DNA of 5,749 nucleotides from an uncultured Prevotellaceae bacterium (GCA_946187025.1 CAMHPM010000122.1:1-5749), one strand, 5' to 3'. Positions 1-5,525 are shown, counted from the first letter of the stretch. Numbers and translations: made by a program. The notes: generated from the sequence alone by a model not told the origin.

Positions 1-855
1 CGTTTCCTCCACCACAGGAGCCTCGACTGCAGGTTCCTCGGCTACAGGTGCTTCCTCAGCAGGAGCGTCTTCTGCCTTCTTAGCTTTGCGTGCACGACGT
101 GGCTTCTCGTCCTTTGGTGCTTCACCTTCAGCTTGTTCGCCAGCGGCTTCCATGTCGATCTTCTCAATCTTGCGCTCCTCGAGTCCTTCTGCAATTGCCT
201 CGCAGCATGCACCGATGATAACTTCGATTGATTTTGAAGCATCGTCGTTTGCAGGGATAACGAAGTCGATGTTGTCAGGATTTGAGTTTGTATCTACGAT
301 TGCGAATACAGGGATACCGAGACGGTTTGCCTCGTGTACGGCGATGTGTTCTTTCATTACATCCACTACGAAGAGGGCTGATGGCAGACGTGTGAGGTCG
401 GCGATTGAACCGAGGTTCTTCTCGAGTTTCTCGCGCTTACGACGAATCTGAAGGTTTTCACGCTTTGAGAGTTTGTCGTATGTTCCGTCGGCAAGGAGCT
501 TGTCGATGTTTGCCATCTTCTTCACAGCCTTACGGATTGTTGGGAAGTTGGTGAGCATACCGCCTGGCCAACGTTCGATTACGTATGGCATGTTGACGGA
601 CTGTGCTTTCTCAGCAACGATGTCCTTGGCTTGCTTCTTTGTAGCGACGAAAAGGATTCTCTTTCCTGATTTTGCAATCTGCTTCAGTGCGTCGGCTGCT
701 ACATCGATGCTGTCAACAGTCTTGTTGAGGTCGATGATGTGGATGCCGTTACGCTCCATGAAGATATAAGGAGCCATTGCAGGGTTCCACTTTCTCTTGA
801 GGTGGCCGAAGTGGCAACCTGCTTCCAGTAGTTGTTCAAAGTTTGTTCTTGACAT
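1..855 (-). CDS. rpsB: 30S ribosomal protein S2 (partial, 3' end outside window)
   Basis: Structural protein of the small ribosomal subunit, placed between head and body and needed for S1 docking in bacteria that have S1. From the ATG at 855, 285 codons are open to the window edge. Seen directly: the S2 opening MSRTNFEQLLEAGCHFGH (1-18), KRKWNPAMAPYIF (20-32), RILFVATKKQAK (66-77), the ERWPGGMLTNF motif (94-104), and the C-terminal core LPSALFVVDV and IPVFAIVDTNSNPDNIDFVIPAND. The core ends near residue 235. It is followed by an Ala/Glu/Pro-rich tail with a basic patch (KPRRARKAKKAE, 251-262) that is still open at the edge. E. coli S2 has 241 residues, so this is an extended form. It is the third gene of the cluster after rpsI, with a 294-bp gap. 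tsf usually follows rpsB but would lie outside the window. Confidence 0.97.
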   Translation of the reverse strand, partial: MSRTNFEQLLEAGCHFGHLKRKWNPAMAPYIFMERNGIHIIDLNKTVDSIDVAADALKQIAKSGKRILFVATKKQAKDIVAEKAQSVNMPYVIERWPGGMLTNFPTIRKAVKKMANIDKLLADGTYDKLSKRENLQIRRKREKLEKNLGSIADLTRLPSALFVVDVMKEHIAVHEANRLGIPVFAIVDTNSNPDNIDFVIPANDDASKSIEVIIGACCEAIAEGLEERKIEKIDMEAAGEQAEGEAPKDEKPRRARKAKKAEDAPAEEAPVAEEPAVEAPVVEET

Positions 856-905
856 AGTTTGTTTCTTTGATTTGTTTTGTTTACTTTCTTTTTTAAGTTT
901 TCTTT
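856..905 (-). promoter_or_regulatory. A-rich untranslated leader of rpsB
   Basis: Read on the minus strand, the 50 bases before the rpsB ATG are mostly A, with runs such as AAAAAAGAAAG and AAACAAAACAAATC, and show no GGAGG-type Shine-Dalgarno site. Weakly structured A-rich leaders are typical of well-translated Bacteroidetes genes, so this supports the chosen start. That it enhances translation is inference. No TAnnTTTG/TTTG promoter was found between 856 and 1149, so rpsB is probably reached by transcription from the rplM promoter. Confidence 0.45.
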
Positions 906-934
906 TAACCCAACTCTCGAGTAACCGGGGAAAA

Positions 935-964
935 TAATGAATAATGAATTAATGAATAATGAAT
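935..964. repeat. Perfect 15-bp tandem duplication made of AATGAAT heptamers
   Basis: TAATGAATAATGAAT occurs twice head to tail (935-949 and 950-964) with no mismatch. Each copy is itself two AATGAAT heptamers, so the tract is a 7-bp simple repeat with an extra T at each boundary. It lies between rpsI and rpsB, upstream of the A-rich rpsB leader. Such short repeats arise by slippage. An effect on rpsB expression is possible but not shown. Confidence 0.85.
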
Positions 965-976
965 AGCGGATGTCAA

Positions 977-1004
977 TCATCAATCAACTATCATCAATCA
1001 ACTA
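977..1004. repeat. Perfect 14-bp tandem duplication
   Basis: TCATCAATCAACTA occurs twice head to tail (977-990 and 991-1004) with no mismatch. Related partial copies flank it: TCAA at 973-976 and TTCATCAATC at 1011-1020. It is separate in sequence from the AATGAAT repeat 12 bp away. The rpsI-rpsB spacer has therefore expanded twice by different units. Confidence 0.85.
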
Positions 1005-1037
1005 TCAACCTTCATCAATCCAGTCCGGGTCTTGGGA

Positions 1038-1136
1038 GTTTAGATGCTAAACAATTCTTTAAGCGTCGGTTTTGTTCGGACAATCGGCACTACCCTGTCA
1101 TGCCACACGGCAAAAAGTAAATAGTAAAATGTCCGA
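1038..1136 (-). promoter_or_regulatory. Candidate structured RNA in the rpsI-rpsB spacer
   Basis: Several inverted repeats cluster here. GTTTAG/CTAAAC (1038-1052) is a perfect 6-bp stem with a 3-base loop. TCGGACA (1076-1082) pairs exactly with TGTCCGA (1130-1136). Inside that pair, the TGCC at 1101-1104 can pair with GGCA at 1109-1112 or with GGCA at 1086-1089, giving two mutually exclusive short hairpins. No T-run follows, so it is not an obvious intrinsic terminator. It could be an attenuator, an RNA-processing site or an S2-responsive leader. The stems are short and chance pairing is possible. Confidence 0.35.
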
Positions 1137-1149
1137 TCGTAAAAACGGT

Positions 1150-1536
1150 TTAACGCTTGCTGAACTGGAATCTGCGGCGTGCCTTTGGCTGACCTGGCTT
1201 CTTACGCTCAACGATACGTGAGTCGCGAGTGATGAATCCAGCAGCACGGAGGGCCTTCTTGTCATCTGCATTCACTTTCACCAGTGCACGTGCGATAGCG
1301 AGACGCAATGCCTGAGACTGACCGGTGAAGCCACCACCATAGAGGTTTACCTTGATGTCGTACTTCTCGGCTACGTCGAGCAGCTGGAGTGGTTGCTTTA
1401 CCACATACTGCACGAGTCCTGATGGGAAGTAGTCGTTGAGTTCACGCTTGTTGATGGTGATTTTGCCTGTACCCTCTGTGAGATATACGCGAGCCACTGC
1501 TGCCTTGCGGCGACCGATTGCATTAATTTGTTCCAT
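1150..1536 (-). CDS. rpsI: 30S ribosomal protein S9
   Basis: Small-subunit protein whose C-terminal tail reaches the P-site tRNA anticodon stem-loop. The full 128-residue product is present, close to the family's usual length of about 130. Visible motifs: INAIGRRKAAVARVYL near the start (4-19), GKITINKRELNDYFP, the glycine turn LYGGGFTGQSQALRLAIARAL, LRAAGFITRDSR, and the basic tail ending RRRFQFSKR, whose terminal SKR is the tRNA-contacting signature. It begins 12 bp after rplM, so the two are almost certainly cotranscribed and translationally close. Unusually for this phylum, the gap contains an SD-like AAGGA six bases before the ATG. rplM-rpsI is a near-universal bacterial pair. Confidence 0.98.
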   Translation of the reverse strand: MEQINAIGRRKAAVARVYLTEGTGKITINKRELNDYFPSGLVQYVVKQPLQLLDVAEKYDIKVNLYGGGFTGQSQALRLAIARALVKVNADDKKALRAAGFITRDSRIVERKKPGQPKARRRFQFSKR

Positions 1537-1548
1537 ATATCTTCCTTA

Positions 1549-2010
1549 TTATTTCAGTGTGTTAATATCAATTGTTTTTGGGCTCTGTGCCTGATGTTTG
1601 TGCTCCGGACCCTCATAGATATAGAGGTTGTTGAGGAGCTGGCGTCCGAGGTTACCCTTTGTGAGCATACCTTTAACGGCGTGGCGCACCATGCGCTCGT
1701 ATCCGTGAGGACGTTTTGCCATGTCGGCAGGACTGGCCTTGTGCTGTCCGCCTGGATATCCTGAGAATGTGAGGTAGAGTTTGTCGGTCCACTTCTTGCC
1801 CGAGAATTTCACCTTGTTGGCATTGATGATGATTACGTTGTCACCACAATCCTGGTTTGGTGTGAAGCATGGCTTGTACTTACCACGTAGGATTTTTGCT
1901 ACTTTTGATGCGAGACGACCCATGGTCTGGTCTGTTGCATCTACAACGACCCACTGCTTGTCAGCCTCTTCGGGAGTCACGAAACGGGTCTTTCCTGTTA
2001 AAGTATTCAT
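1549..2010 (-). CDS. rplM: 50S ribosomal protein L13
   Basis: Large-subunit protein that binds 23S rRNA early in assembly. The 153-residue product shows WVVVDATDQTMGRLAS (20-35), the LRGKYKPCFTPNQDCGDNVIIINA block, KVKFSGKKWTDKLY, the HTGYPGG-like segment here written FSGYPGG, and the C-terminal signature RHAVKGMLTKGNLGRQLL followed by LYIYEGPEHKHQAQSP. In most L13 proteins the signature reads GMLPK. Here Thr replaces Pro, although the rest is intact. The gene ends with two consecutive TAA codons, 12 bp before rpsI. It is first in the cluster and is preceded by a long leader and a strong promoter. In other bacteria L13 can repress its own operon, which makes that leader notable. Confidence 0.98.
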   Translation of the reverse strand: MNTLTGKTRFVTPEEADKQWVVVDATDQTMGRLASKVAKILRGKYKPCFTPNQDCGDNVIIINANKVKFSGKKWTDKLYLTFSGYPGGQHKASPADMAKRPHGYERMVRHAVKGMLTKGNLGRQLLNNLYIYEGPEHKHQAQSPKTIDINTLK

Positions 2011-2210
2011 TTCTTTTTACTTGTTTAGTTATTCGTTTAATCACATGAAAACACACTCCCATATCGCCCGCCACCCTTTGAAAAGGACGGCAACGATGGA
2101 GATGTAGTTTTTCTCTGAGCGATTCACAGACCACACGTGTCGGCCAAAACAACGCGCTATCTACACGCCCACTTTGGGAGGATCATCTGCGCCTCCCTTG
2201 ATAATAATCG
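2011..2210 (-). promoter_or_regulatory. Long 5' leader of the rplM-rpsI operon (candidate L13 leader)
   Basis: The promoter at 2216-2246 implies transcription starting near 2208-2212, which leaves a leader of about 200 nt. Seen in it: an early hairpin GGGAGG/CCTCCC with a 10-base loop (2176-2197), a short stem GGCC/GGTC around the palindrome ACACGTGT (2129-2145), a small stem at 2115-2129, a long hairpin (2056-2101), then an A-rich stretch before the ATG. No AUG-led ORF of plausible size is needed to explain it. Autoregulatory leaders upstream of rplM are known in several bacterial groups. Assignment here rests on position, length and foldability only. Confidence 0.6.
2056..2101 (-). promoter_or_regulatory. 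Long hairpin in the rplM leader
   Basis: Read on the minus strand, CTCC-ATCG-TTGCCGTCCTTT pairs with AAAGGGTGGCGG-CGAT-GGAG around a two-base TC apex. The inner 12 pairs are continuous if G-U pairs are allowed. One unpaired G separates them from the CGAT/ATCG pairs, and a small bulge separates those from the outer CTCC/GGAG stem. The tight apex may open in vivo. The hairpin ends about 45 nt before the rplM ATG and lacks a following U-run, so it is not an intrinsic terminator. It is the best candidate for a protein-binding element. Confidence 0.6.
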
Positions 2211-2215
2211 GCGTG

Positions 2216-2246
2216 CAAAGGTACGGACTTTCTTTGAACTGGCAAA
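2216..2246 (-). promoter_or_regulatory. Bacteroidetes-type promoter of rplM-rpsI
   Basis: On the minus strand the -7 element is TACCTTTG (2216-2223) and the -33 element is TTTG (2243-2246), with exactly 19 bp between them. This matches the consensus TTTG-N19-TAnnTTTG. The -33 site is embedded in TTGCAAAAAAGTTTTGCCA (2240-2258), an imperfect inverted repeat that recurs identically at 5391-5409. A start about 7 bases downstream fits a 200-nt leader. Confidence 0.85.
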
Positions 2247-2326
2247 ACTTTTTTGCAACTTTTTGTGTATCTGAACGTATTTATATCTTTTAGTCCAAAA
2301 AAACGCGTCAATGTAATACATCATCA

Positions 2327-2776
2327 TCAATCCCCATCTATAATATTGTAGTTCCCTTCATCGCCGTGTTTTTTAAGCTGACGGTACTTTGATAGGCTTA
2401 TTACATCCAAAACACCGTTGTGACCTCTCATCCCCCAAAGCAGGGTTGACTCCTTACCCTGGAGTATGCGGTAAGCCTTAATTCGTTTCGGCTTTACACC
2501 TATGATAGCAGCAAGATTACTCCTTGTGATTAGTGAAGGGGTAGTTAAGTCAACGCGTAAAGTATCATTCATCTCCACAACTTTATTGTCATAAATTACT
2601 AATGGAGGAAATTCATCTATATCTTTTGTCAGGCTCATCGAAGAACCCGCGGCTCTTATGTCCAACCCTATGTTAGATATGTTTTCAGACAATGAACCCT
2701 GAGCGAATGCCGTAGTACATATTGCTATGTACAGAATCGATATGATTATTATCTGGTATTTCGTTTTTGTTTTCAT
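2327..2776 (-). CDS. Small secreted protein resembling an isolated TonB-receptor plug domain
   Basis: Hypothetical protein of 149 residues. Residues 1-25 form a type I signal peptide: basic KTKTK, the hydrophobic core IIIISILYIAI, and a probable cut after AFA before Gln26. Residues 58-127 resemble the conserved part of a TonB-dependent receptor plug: PLVIYDNKVV, then RIKAYRILQGKESTLLWG, then MRGHNGVLDVIS. This parallels the family pattern of a displayed 'V-IDG' strand, 'I-VLKG-A-ALYG' and 'RGANGVI-I'. There is no room for a beta barrel and none follows in the neighbouring sequence, so it is a stand-alone plug-like domain, not a receptor. It lies 80 bp after the YD-like gene on the same strand and is probably last in that operon. 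Its role is unknown; a periplasmic adaptor or a remnant of a larger protein are both possible. Confidence 0.8.
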   Translation of the reverse strand: MKTKTKYQIIIISILYIAICTTAFAQGSLSENISNIGLDIRAAGSSMSLTKDIDEFPPLVIYDNKVVEMNDTLRVDLTTPSLITRSNLAAIIGVKPKRIKAYRILQGKESTLLWGMRGHNGVLDVISLSKYRQLKKHGDEGNYNIIDGD

Positions 2777-2856
2777 CGTTTTGCTTGTTTATTATTATCG
2801 CTCATATCAGTACAGCCAATATCGACCAAGAAATATTATTGCTGAATCCTCCCATG

Positions 2857-3885
2857 CTACTTCGATTCATTTAGCCTGTGTTTAGAGTAATAATATCTTG
2901 TTTCCTCAATGATGCCGTCCTTATCATATACGATACAGCATATTAGTGGATGATTAGGTTTGTAACCTGGGACGGGAATGTCTGTCGTGTCTGTCCTCGC
3001 ATCATATCCCTTGATATCAGTGGACTCGATGTCGAGCCGGTAGGTGTACACTATGGTTTGTTGCCATGTGGGGATGCCAGCTTTGATGTCGTATATGGTT
3101 TGCTGAATGATGTTGCCTTGGTGGTCGTATGCAATATATGTCTGCATAGTGTCTTGTGCGGCGGTTACGGTAGTGATGCATCTCTGCTGGTTGTCCTGGT
3201 TATACTGATAGTAAACCTGTCTGAATGTATTCCATGTTTGTCCGTCTGTTGATGATTGATATGTTGCACTTGAGAGTAATCCATAAGGCGATGTATATGT
3301 GTAGTTAGTCTTAAAGTAAGGGATGAGGTGTCCTTCATGATTTGTTACAGATTCCAAAATGCAGCTTATGTCATGGCGGTGCTCGGTATATGTCATTGTG
3401 CGCGTCAGTTGCAGATGCCATTGCTCGTCAGCATTTATGTATTTCCTGTATGTTGTCAGCAGTGAGTCGGAGTATGTGTATGTTTCTTTCATCATGTCCT
3501 TTGTTCCCGATTCGAATACATCTCGATATATGCGTGATGCGACCCTATGTTGGTCGTCACATTTGGTTATTTCCTCTGTAATATGAGTGCCATGCTCTGT
3601 GGAGTCGTAGGATGTTCTTGTAATCTGGCTCTCATTATCCTTTTGTATGAATCGTTCTTCCTTTACTACCGTATATCTATCGGCCATAACATCTTTGGCC
3701 AGAAACACGATGCATTTTATCTGTCCACTACTGTCATACCCTAACACCTGTGTATCCTGTATGCCACCTTCGCTGTGGCTCACAACGCTGTCGAGCCGAT
3801 TGTACCACGATGGTTGAGCCAACATGGTCACAAAGGGTAGATTGAGAGCAAGAAATGTTAAAAGGGGTATATTTATCCTATTCAT
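2857..3885 (-). CDS. Secreted YD-repeat-like protein of unknown function
   Basis: A 342-residue protein when started at the ATG at 3885. That start puts a signal peptide first: MNRIN, the hydrophobic core IPLLTFLALNLPFV, and a probable cut near Ala23/Gln24. An upstream in-frame ATG at 4002 would add 39 basic, non-hydrophobic residues and overlap the lipoprotein gene, so it was rejected. The mature part is rich in Tyr, Thr and Asp. It has three YDxxGxI motifs (50-56, 253-259, 320-326) and recurring Trp-then-aromatic-strand segments (W156 with Y166; W218 with Y226 and Y228; W274 with Y280 and Y282). This pattern recalls YD/RHS-type beta-strand repeats but is too degenerate to assign to that family. 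It lacks a lipobox and any visible catalytic motif. It is probably exported and coexpressed with the lipoprotein 79 bp upstream. Confidence 0.82.
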   Translation of the reverse strand: MNRINIPLLTFLALNLPFVTMLAQPSWYNRLDSVVSHSEGGIQDTQVLGYDSSGQIKCIVFLAKDVMADRYTVVKEERFIQKDNESQITRTSYDSTEHGTHITEEITKCDDQHRVASRIYRDVFESGTKDMMKETYTYSDSLLTTYRKYINADEQWHLQLTRTMTYTEHRHDISCILESVTNHEGHLIPYFKTNYTYTSPYGLLSSATYQSSTDGQTWNTFRQVYYQYNQDNQQRCITTVTAAQDTMQTYIAYDHQGNIIQQTIYDIKAGIPTWQQTIVYTYRLDIESTDIKGYDARTDTTDIPVPGYKPNHPLICCIVYDKDGIIEETRYYYSKHRLNESK

Positions 3886-3893
3886 TGTTGAGC

Positions 3894-3909
3894 CCACTTG
3901 TAAAAGTGG
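3894..3909 (-). other. Short hairpin just before the YD-like gene
   Basis: CCACTT and AAGTGG form a perfect 6-bp stem with a 4-base loop, ending 9 bases upstream of the ATG at 3885. It could modulate ribosome access to that start or mark an RNA end between the lipoprotein gene and this one. No U-run follows, so it is not a standard terminator. Chance occurrence is possible. Confidence 0.35.
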
Positions 3910-3964
3910 CATTAATTTGATTAAACATTGACCTCTGACTGGCTTTGTGTTCCAGCGTTGGTCG

Positions 3965-4102
3965 TTAACTCTCTGAGCTGGCGTGAGTCGGGTGTTCATC
4001 AAGTCCGAACAGGTCGTCGCTGTCGCAGCTAAGGATTAAAACAATTGTCATGGTTGCCATCAGTGCCGTGATGGCTGTATAGATTGTTGTTTCCTGTTTC
4101 AT
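3965..4102 (-). CDS. Very small lipoprotein, 45 residues
   Basis: A short ORF from the ATG at 4102 to TAA at 3965-3967. The product begins MKQETTIYTAITALMATM, continues with a hydrophobic TIVLILS, and reaches a lipobox ILSC with the lipidated Cys at residue 26. The mature peptide is only 20 residues: CDSDDLFGLDEHPTHASSES. Acidic residues directly after the Cys (DSDD) resemble the lipoprotein export signal described for Bacteroidetes, which sends lipoproteins to the cell surface. A good promoter lies about 35 bp upstream of the ATG, which supports expression. It is first in a probable operon with the YD-like and plug-like genes. It may be a genuine tiny surface lipoprotein or the surviving N terminus of a longer one. 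I do not recognise the family. Confidence 0.65.
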   Translation of the reverse strand: MKQETTIYTAITALMATMTIVLILSCDSDDLFGLDEHPTHASSES

Positions 4103-4143
4103 GTGAATCGCTGTTTTAAGCTATACACTTATTTTATCCTATG

Positions 4144-4175
4144 CAAATATACGGTTATTTTCTGTAACAAACAAG
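4144..4175 (-). promoter_or_regulatory. Bacteroidetes-type promoter of the small lipoprotein operon
   Basis: On the minus strand, TATATTTG (4144-4151) fits TAnnTTTG and is followed by CA, as is common. For the -33 site, CTTG at 4172-4175 gives a 20-bp spacer and the perfect TTTG at 4168-4171 gives 16 bp, so the -33 element is less certain than in the rplM promoter. Transcription would begin near 4137, about 35 bases before the lipoprotein ATG. Confidence 0.65.
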
Positions 4176-4254
4176 TATTTTTACAAATAACTTGCATTTT
4201 CTATCGGCTTATTGATAACTTTATGTGGATTGTTGTTCGTACTGATATTGCTGA

Positions 4255-4284
4255 TTACTCCAACTTAAAGTCGGGGTCGAAGCG
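4255..4284. repeat. 30-bp direct repeat, copy 1 (3' end of the lipoprotein gene)
   Basis: These 30 bases, coding on the minus strand for RFDPDFKLE and the stop, are identical to 5171-5200. The bases on either side differ (A against T at 4254/5170, T against G at 4285/5201). The identity is higher than in the rest of the homologous block, which suggests either strong constraint on the C terminus or recent gene conversion. Confidence 0.9.
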
Positions 4285-5088
4285 TACGTAGTGGCTGATT
4301 TGCTCCACGTAGTCGTCGATAGTCTTACCTCCTTTTCTTATAAAAACCAACATTCCCATGAAGCATTTGCTGTCTTTACGACAAAAATCAACACCATAGC
4401 ACATCAGTCCTTTTTCTTGGAATAAATTAAGCCATTCTTCTCTTTTACATTCAAGGCCAAAAGGAGCCAGAAATCTTACAACTGTAATGTCATCCACATT
4501 GGAGCGGTGAAGTATTTTGTCTTCTTGAATTGATTTTACTTGTTTGCTGACTGCCCGGGCATTCTCTTTCTTTTCTTCTGTTATGTCAAACACGATTGTG
4601 CTTCTTGTTGTATTTGGGAACGAAGCCATGTCAGAATAATAAGTATCTAACGGCTGTCCACCAAAGAAATATTTGCTCCAACCCAGTCCACGATTGTATA
4701 ACATCATACTTATAAACGGAGATGAAAGCCCTCCCCAATCAGGATCAACATACATAGGGAACATGTCGGAACGATATATTTCATTATTATCAATTGCCGG
4801 TAGCATTAACTTGCAATAATCATCAAGACTTACGACTGGCCCCACATAATAAACGGGCGATAGATAGTCGCGATTATTCTGAGATGCAAATGTCAGGATA
4901 CAATCCACACCTGTGTTTCCATCATATTCCACATTTTGACATGGAAACGTGATGTCAAGACCATACTCTTTGTGTAAAATGCTCGTATAGTCAGCATATT
5001 CCATTTTTTCCTCTGCCTTTTTATGCTCTGAGCAACATATCAGAGACAACATAGACGAGCAGACTAAGAAAAACAGGGTTCTACGCAT
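4255..5088 (-). CDS. Lipoprotein of unknown family, 277 residues
   Basis: The N terminus MRRTLFFLVCSSMLSLICCSEHKK is a lipoprotein signal. The most likely lipidated residue is Cys19 in LICC, with an unusual Cys at the position before it. The mature protein is probably membrane-anchored on the periplasmic or cell-surface side. No enzyme motif is evident. Visible features are an aromatic- and glycine-rich middle (MYVDPDWGGLSSPF; GLGWSKYFFGGQPLDTYY), a charged helix-like stretch (EEKKENARAVSKQVKSIQED) and a compact C-terminal block 225-277 with MCYGVDF, MLVFIRKGGKT and the ending RFDPDFKLE. That block is repeated in the upstream remnant (5171 onward), so the family exists in at least two copies. 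The ATG is preceded by an A-rich stretch and no promoter was seen at 5089-5170. The promoter at 5367-5397 may serve it through a 270-nt leader. Confidence 0.85.
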   Translation of the reverse strand: MRRTLFFLVCSSMLSLICCSEHKKAEEKMEYADYTSILHKEYGLDITFPCQNVEYDGNTGVDCILTFASQNNRDYLSPVYYVGPVVSLDDYCKLMLPAIDNNEIYRSDMFPMYVDPDWGGLSSPFISMMLYNRGLGWSKYFFGGQPLDTYYSDMASFPNTTRSTIVFDITEEKKENARAVSKQVKSIQEDKILHRSNVDDITVVRFLAPFGLECKREEWLNLFQEKGLMCYGVDFCRKDSKCFMGMLVFIRKGGKTIDDYVEQISHYVRFDPDFKLE

Positions 5089-5170
5089 TTTATTAAGGAT
5101 TTAATTGAACATTGAAGTGAAAGGATATATTTTCATGTAGTTACGATTCGCTGCATGTTAAAAGTGCTGT

Positions 5171-5200
5171 TTACTCCAACTTAAAGTCGGGGTCGAAGCG
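5171..5200. repeat. 30-bp direct repeat, copy 2 (3' end of the remnant)
   Basis: Identical to 4255-4284, encoding the same RFDPDFKLE terminus and stop on the minus strand. The two copies are 916 bp apart in direct orientation, so recombination between them would delete the whole intact lipoprotein gene. Confidence 0.9.
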
Positions 5201-5366
5201 GATGTATTGCGTCAGTTCATCAAGATATTCTGTCACCGACTTGGTGGGTTTATGTTTTATGAACATCAGCACAGCGAAGTCGAGAGAGTTGTCGGGACGA
5301 TAGAAGTCGATACCATAACATAATAATTTTAAGTAGTCAGTATTTATATCAATAATATTCCACAGG

Positions 5367-5397
5367 CAAAGATAGTAACTTCGGGCGAATTGGCAAA
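5367..5397 (-). promoter_or_regulatory. Promoter inside the remnant, near-copy of the rplM promoter
   Basis: On the minus strand, TATCTTTG (5367-5374) and TTTG (5394-5397) are separated by exactly 19 bp, a full match to the Bacteroidetes consensus. The surrounding TTGCAAAAAAGTTTTGCCA (5391-5409) is identical to 2240-2258 at rplM. Further upstream, TATCTGAA-GTAT (5416-5428) also matches 2268-2280 with one difference. Transcription would begin near 5360 and run through the remnant toward the lipoprotein start at 5088. Confidence 0.75.
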
Positions 5398-5525
5398 ACT
5401 TTTTTGCAATTTTTTTATCTGAATGTATATATTCGAAGGTAAGACATCGAAAAGCATCCGGGTTTGCTTCATGCTGCTGCAAACCACTATCCTTGAATAA
5501 TCGTTTATCAACCATACGCAGATAT

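Noticed and set aside
86..769. Plus-strand ORFs opposite rpsB
   Set aside because: They are antisense shadows of an unmistakable S2 reading frame.
856..1149. A separate promoter for rpsB
   Set aside because: No TAnnTTTG with a TTTG at the right distance was found. A nine-base TACTTTTTG-like string near 1111-1119 has the wrong internal spacing and no -33 element.
2281..2310. Intrinsic terminator after the plug-like gene, suggested by the T-run near 2297-2303 on the minus strand
   Set aside because: Upstream only a 5-bp ATGTA/TACAT pair with a one-base loop is present, and it is not adjacent to the run, so no credible terminator stem exists.
2857..4002. Longer 381-residue version of the YD-like protein starting at 4002
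   Set aside because: The extra 39 residues are basic and not hydrophobic, they would bury the signal peptide inside the protein, and the reading overlaps the small lipoprotein gene by 38 bases.
4195..4220. Terminator between the 277-residue lipoprotein gene and the next promoter (TTATTGATAA)
   Set aside because: The stem is only four A-T pairs with no GC content and no adjoining T-run.
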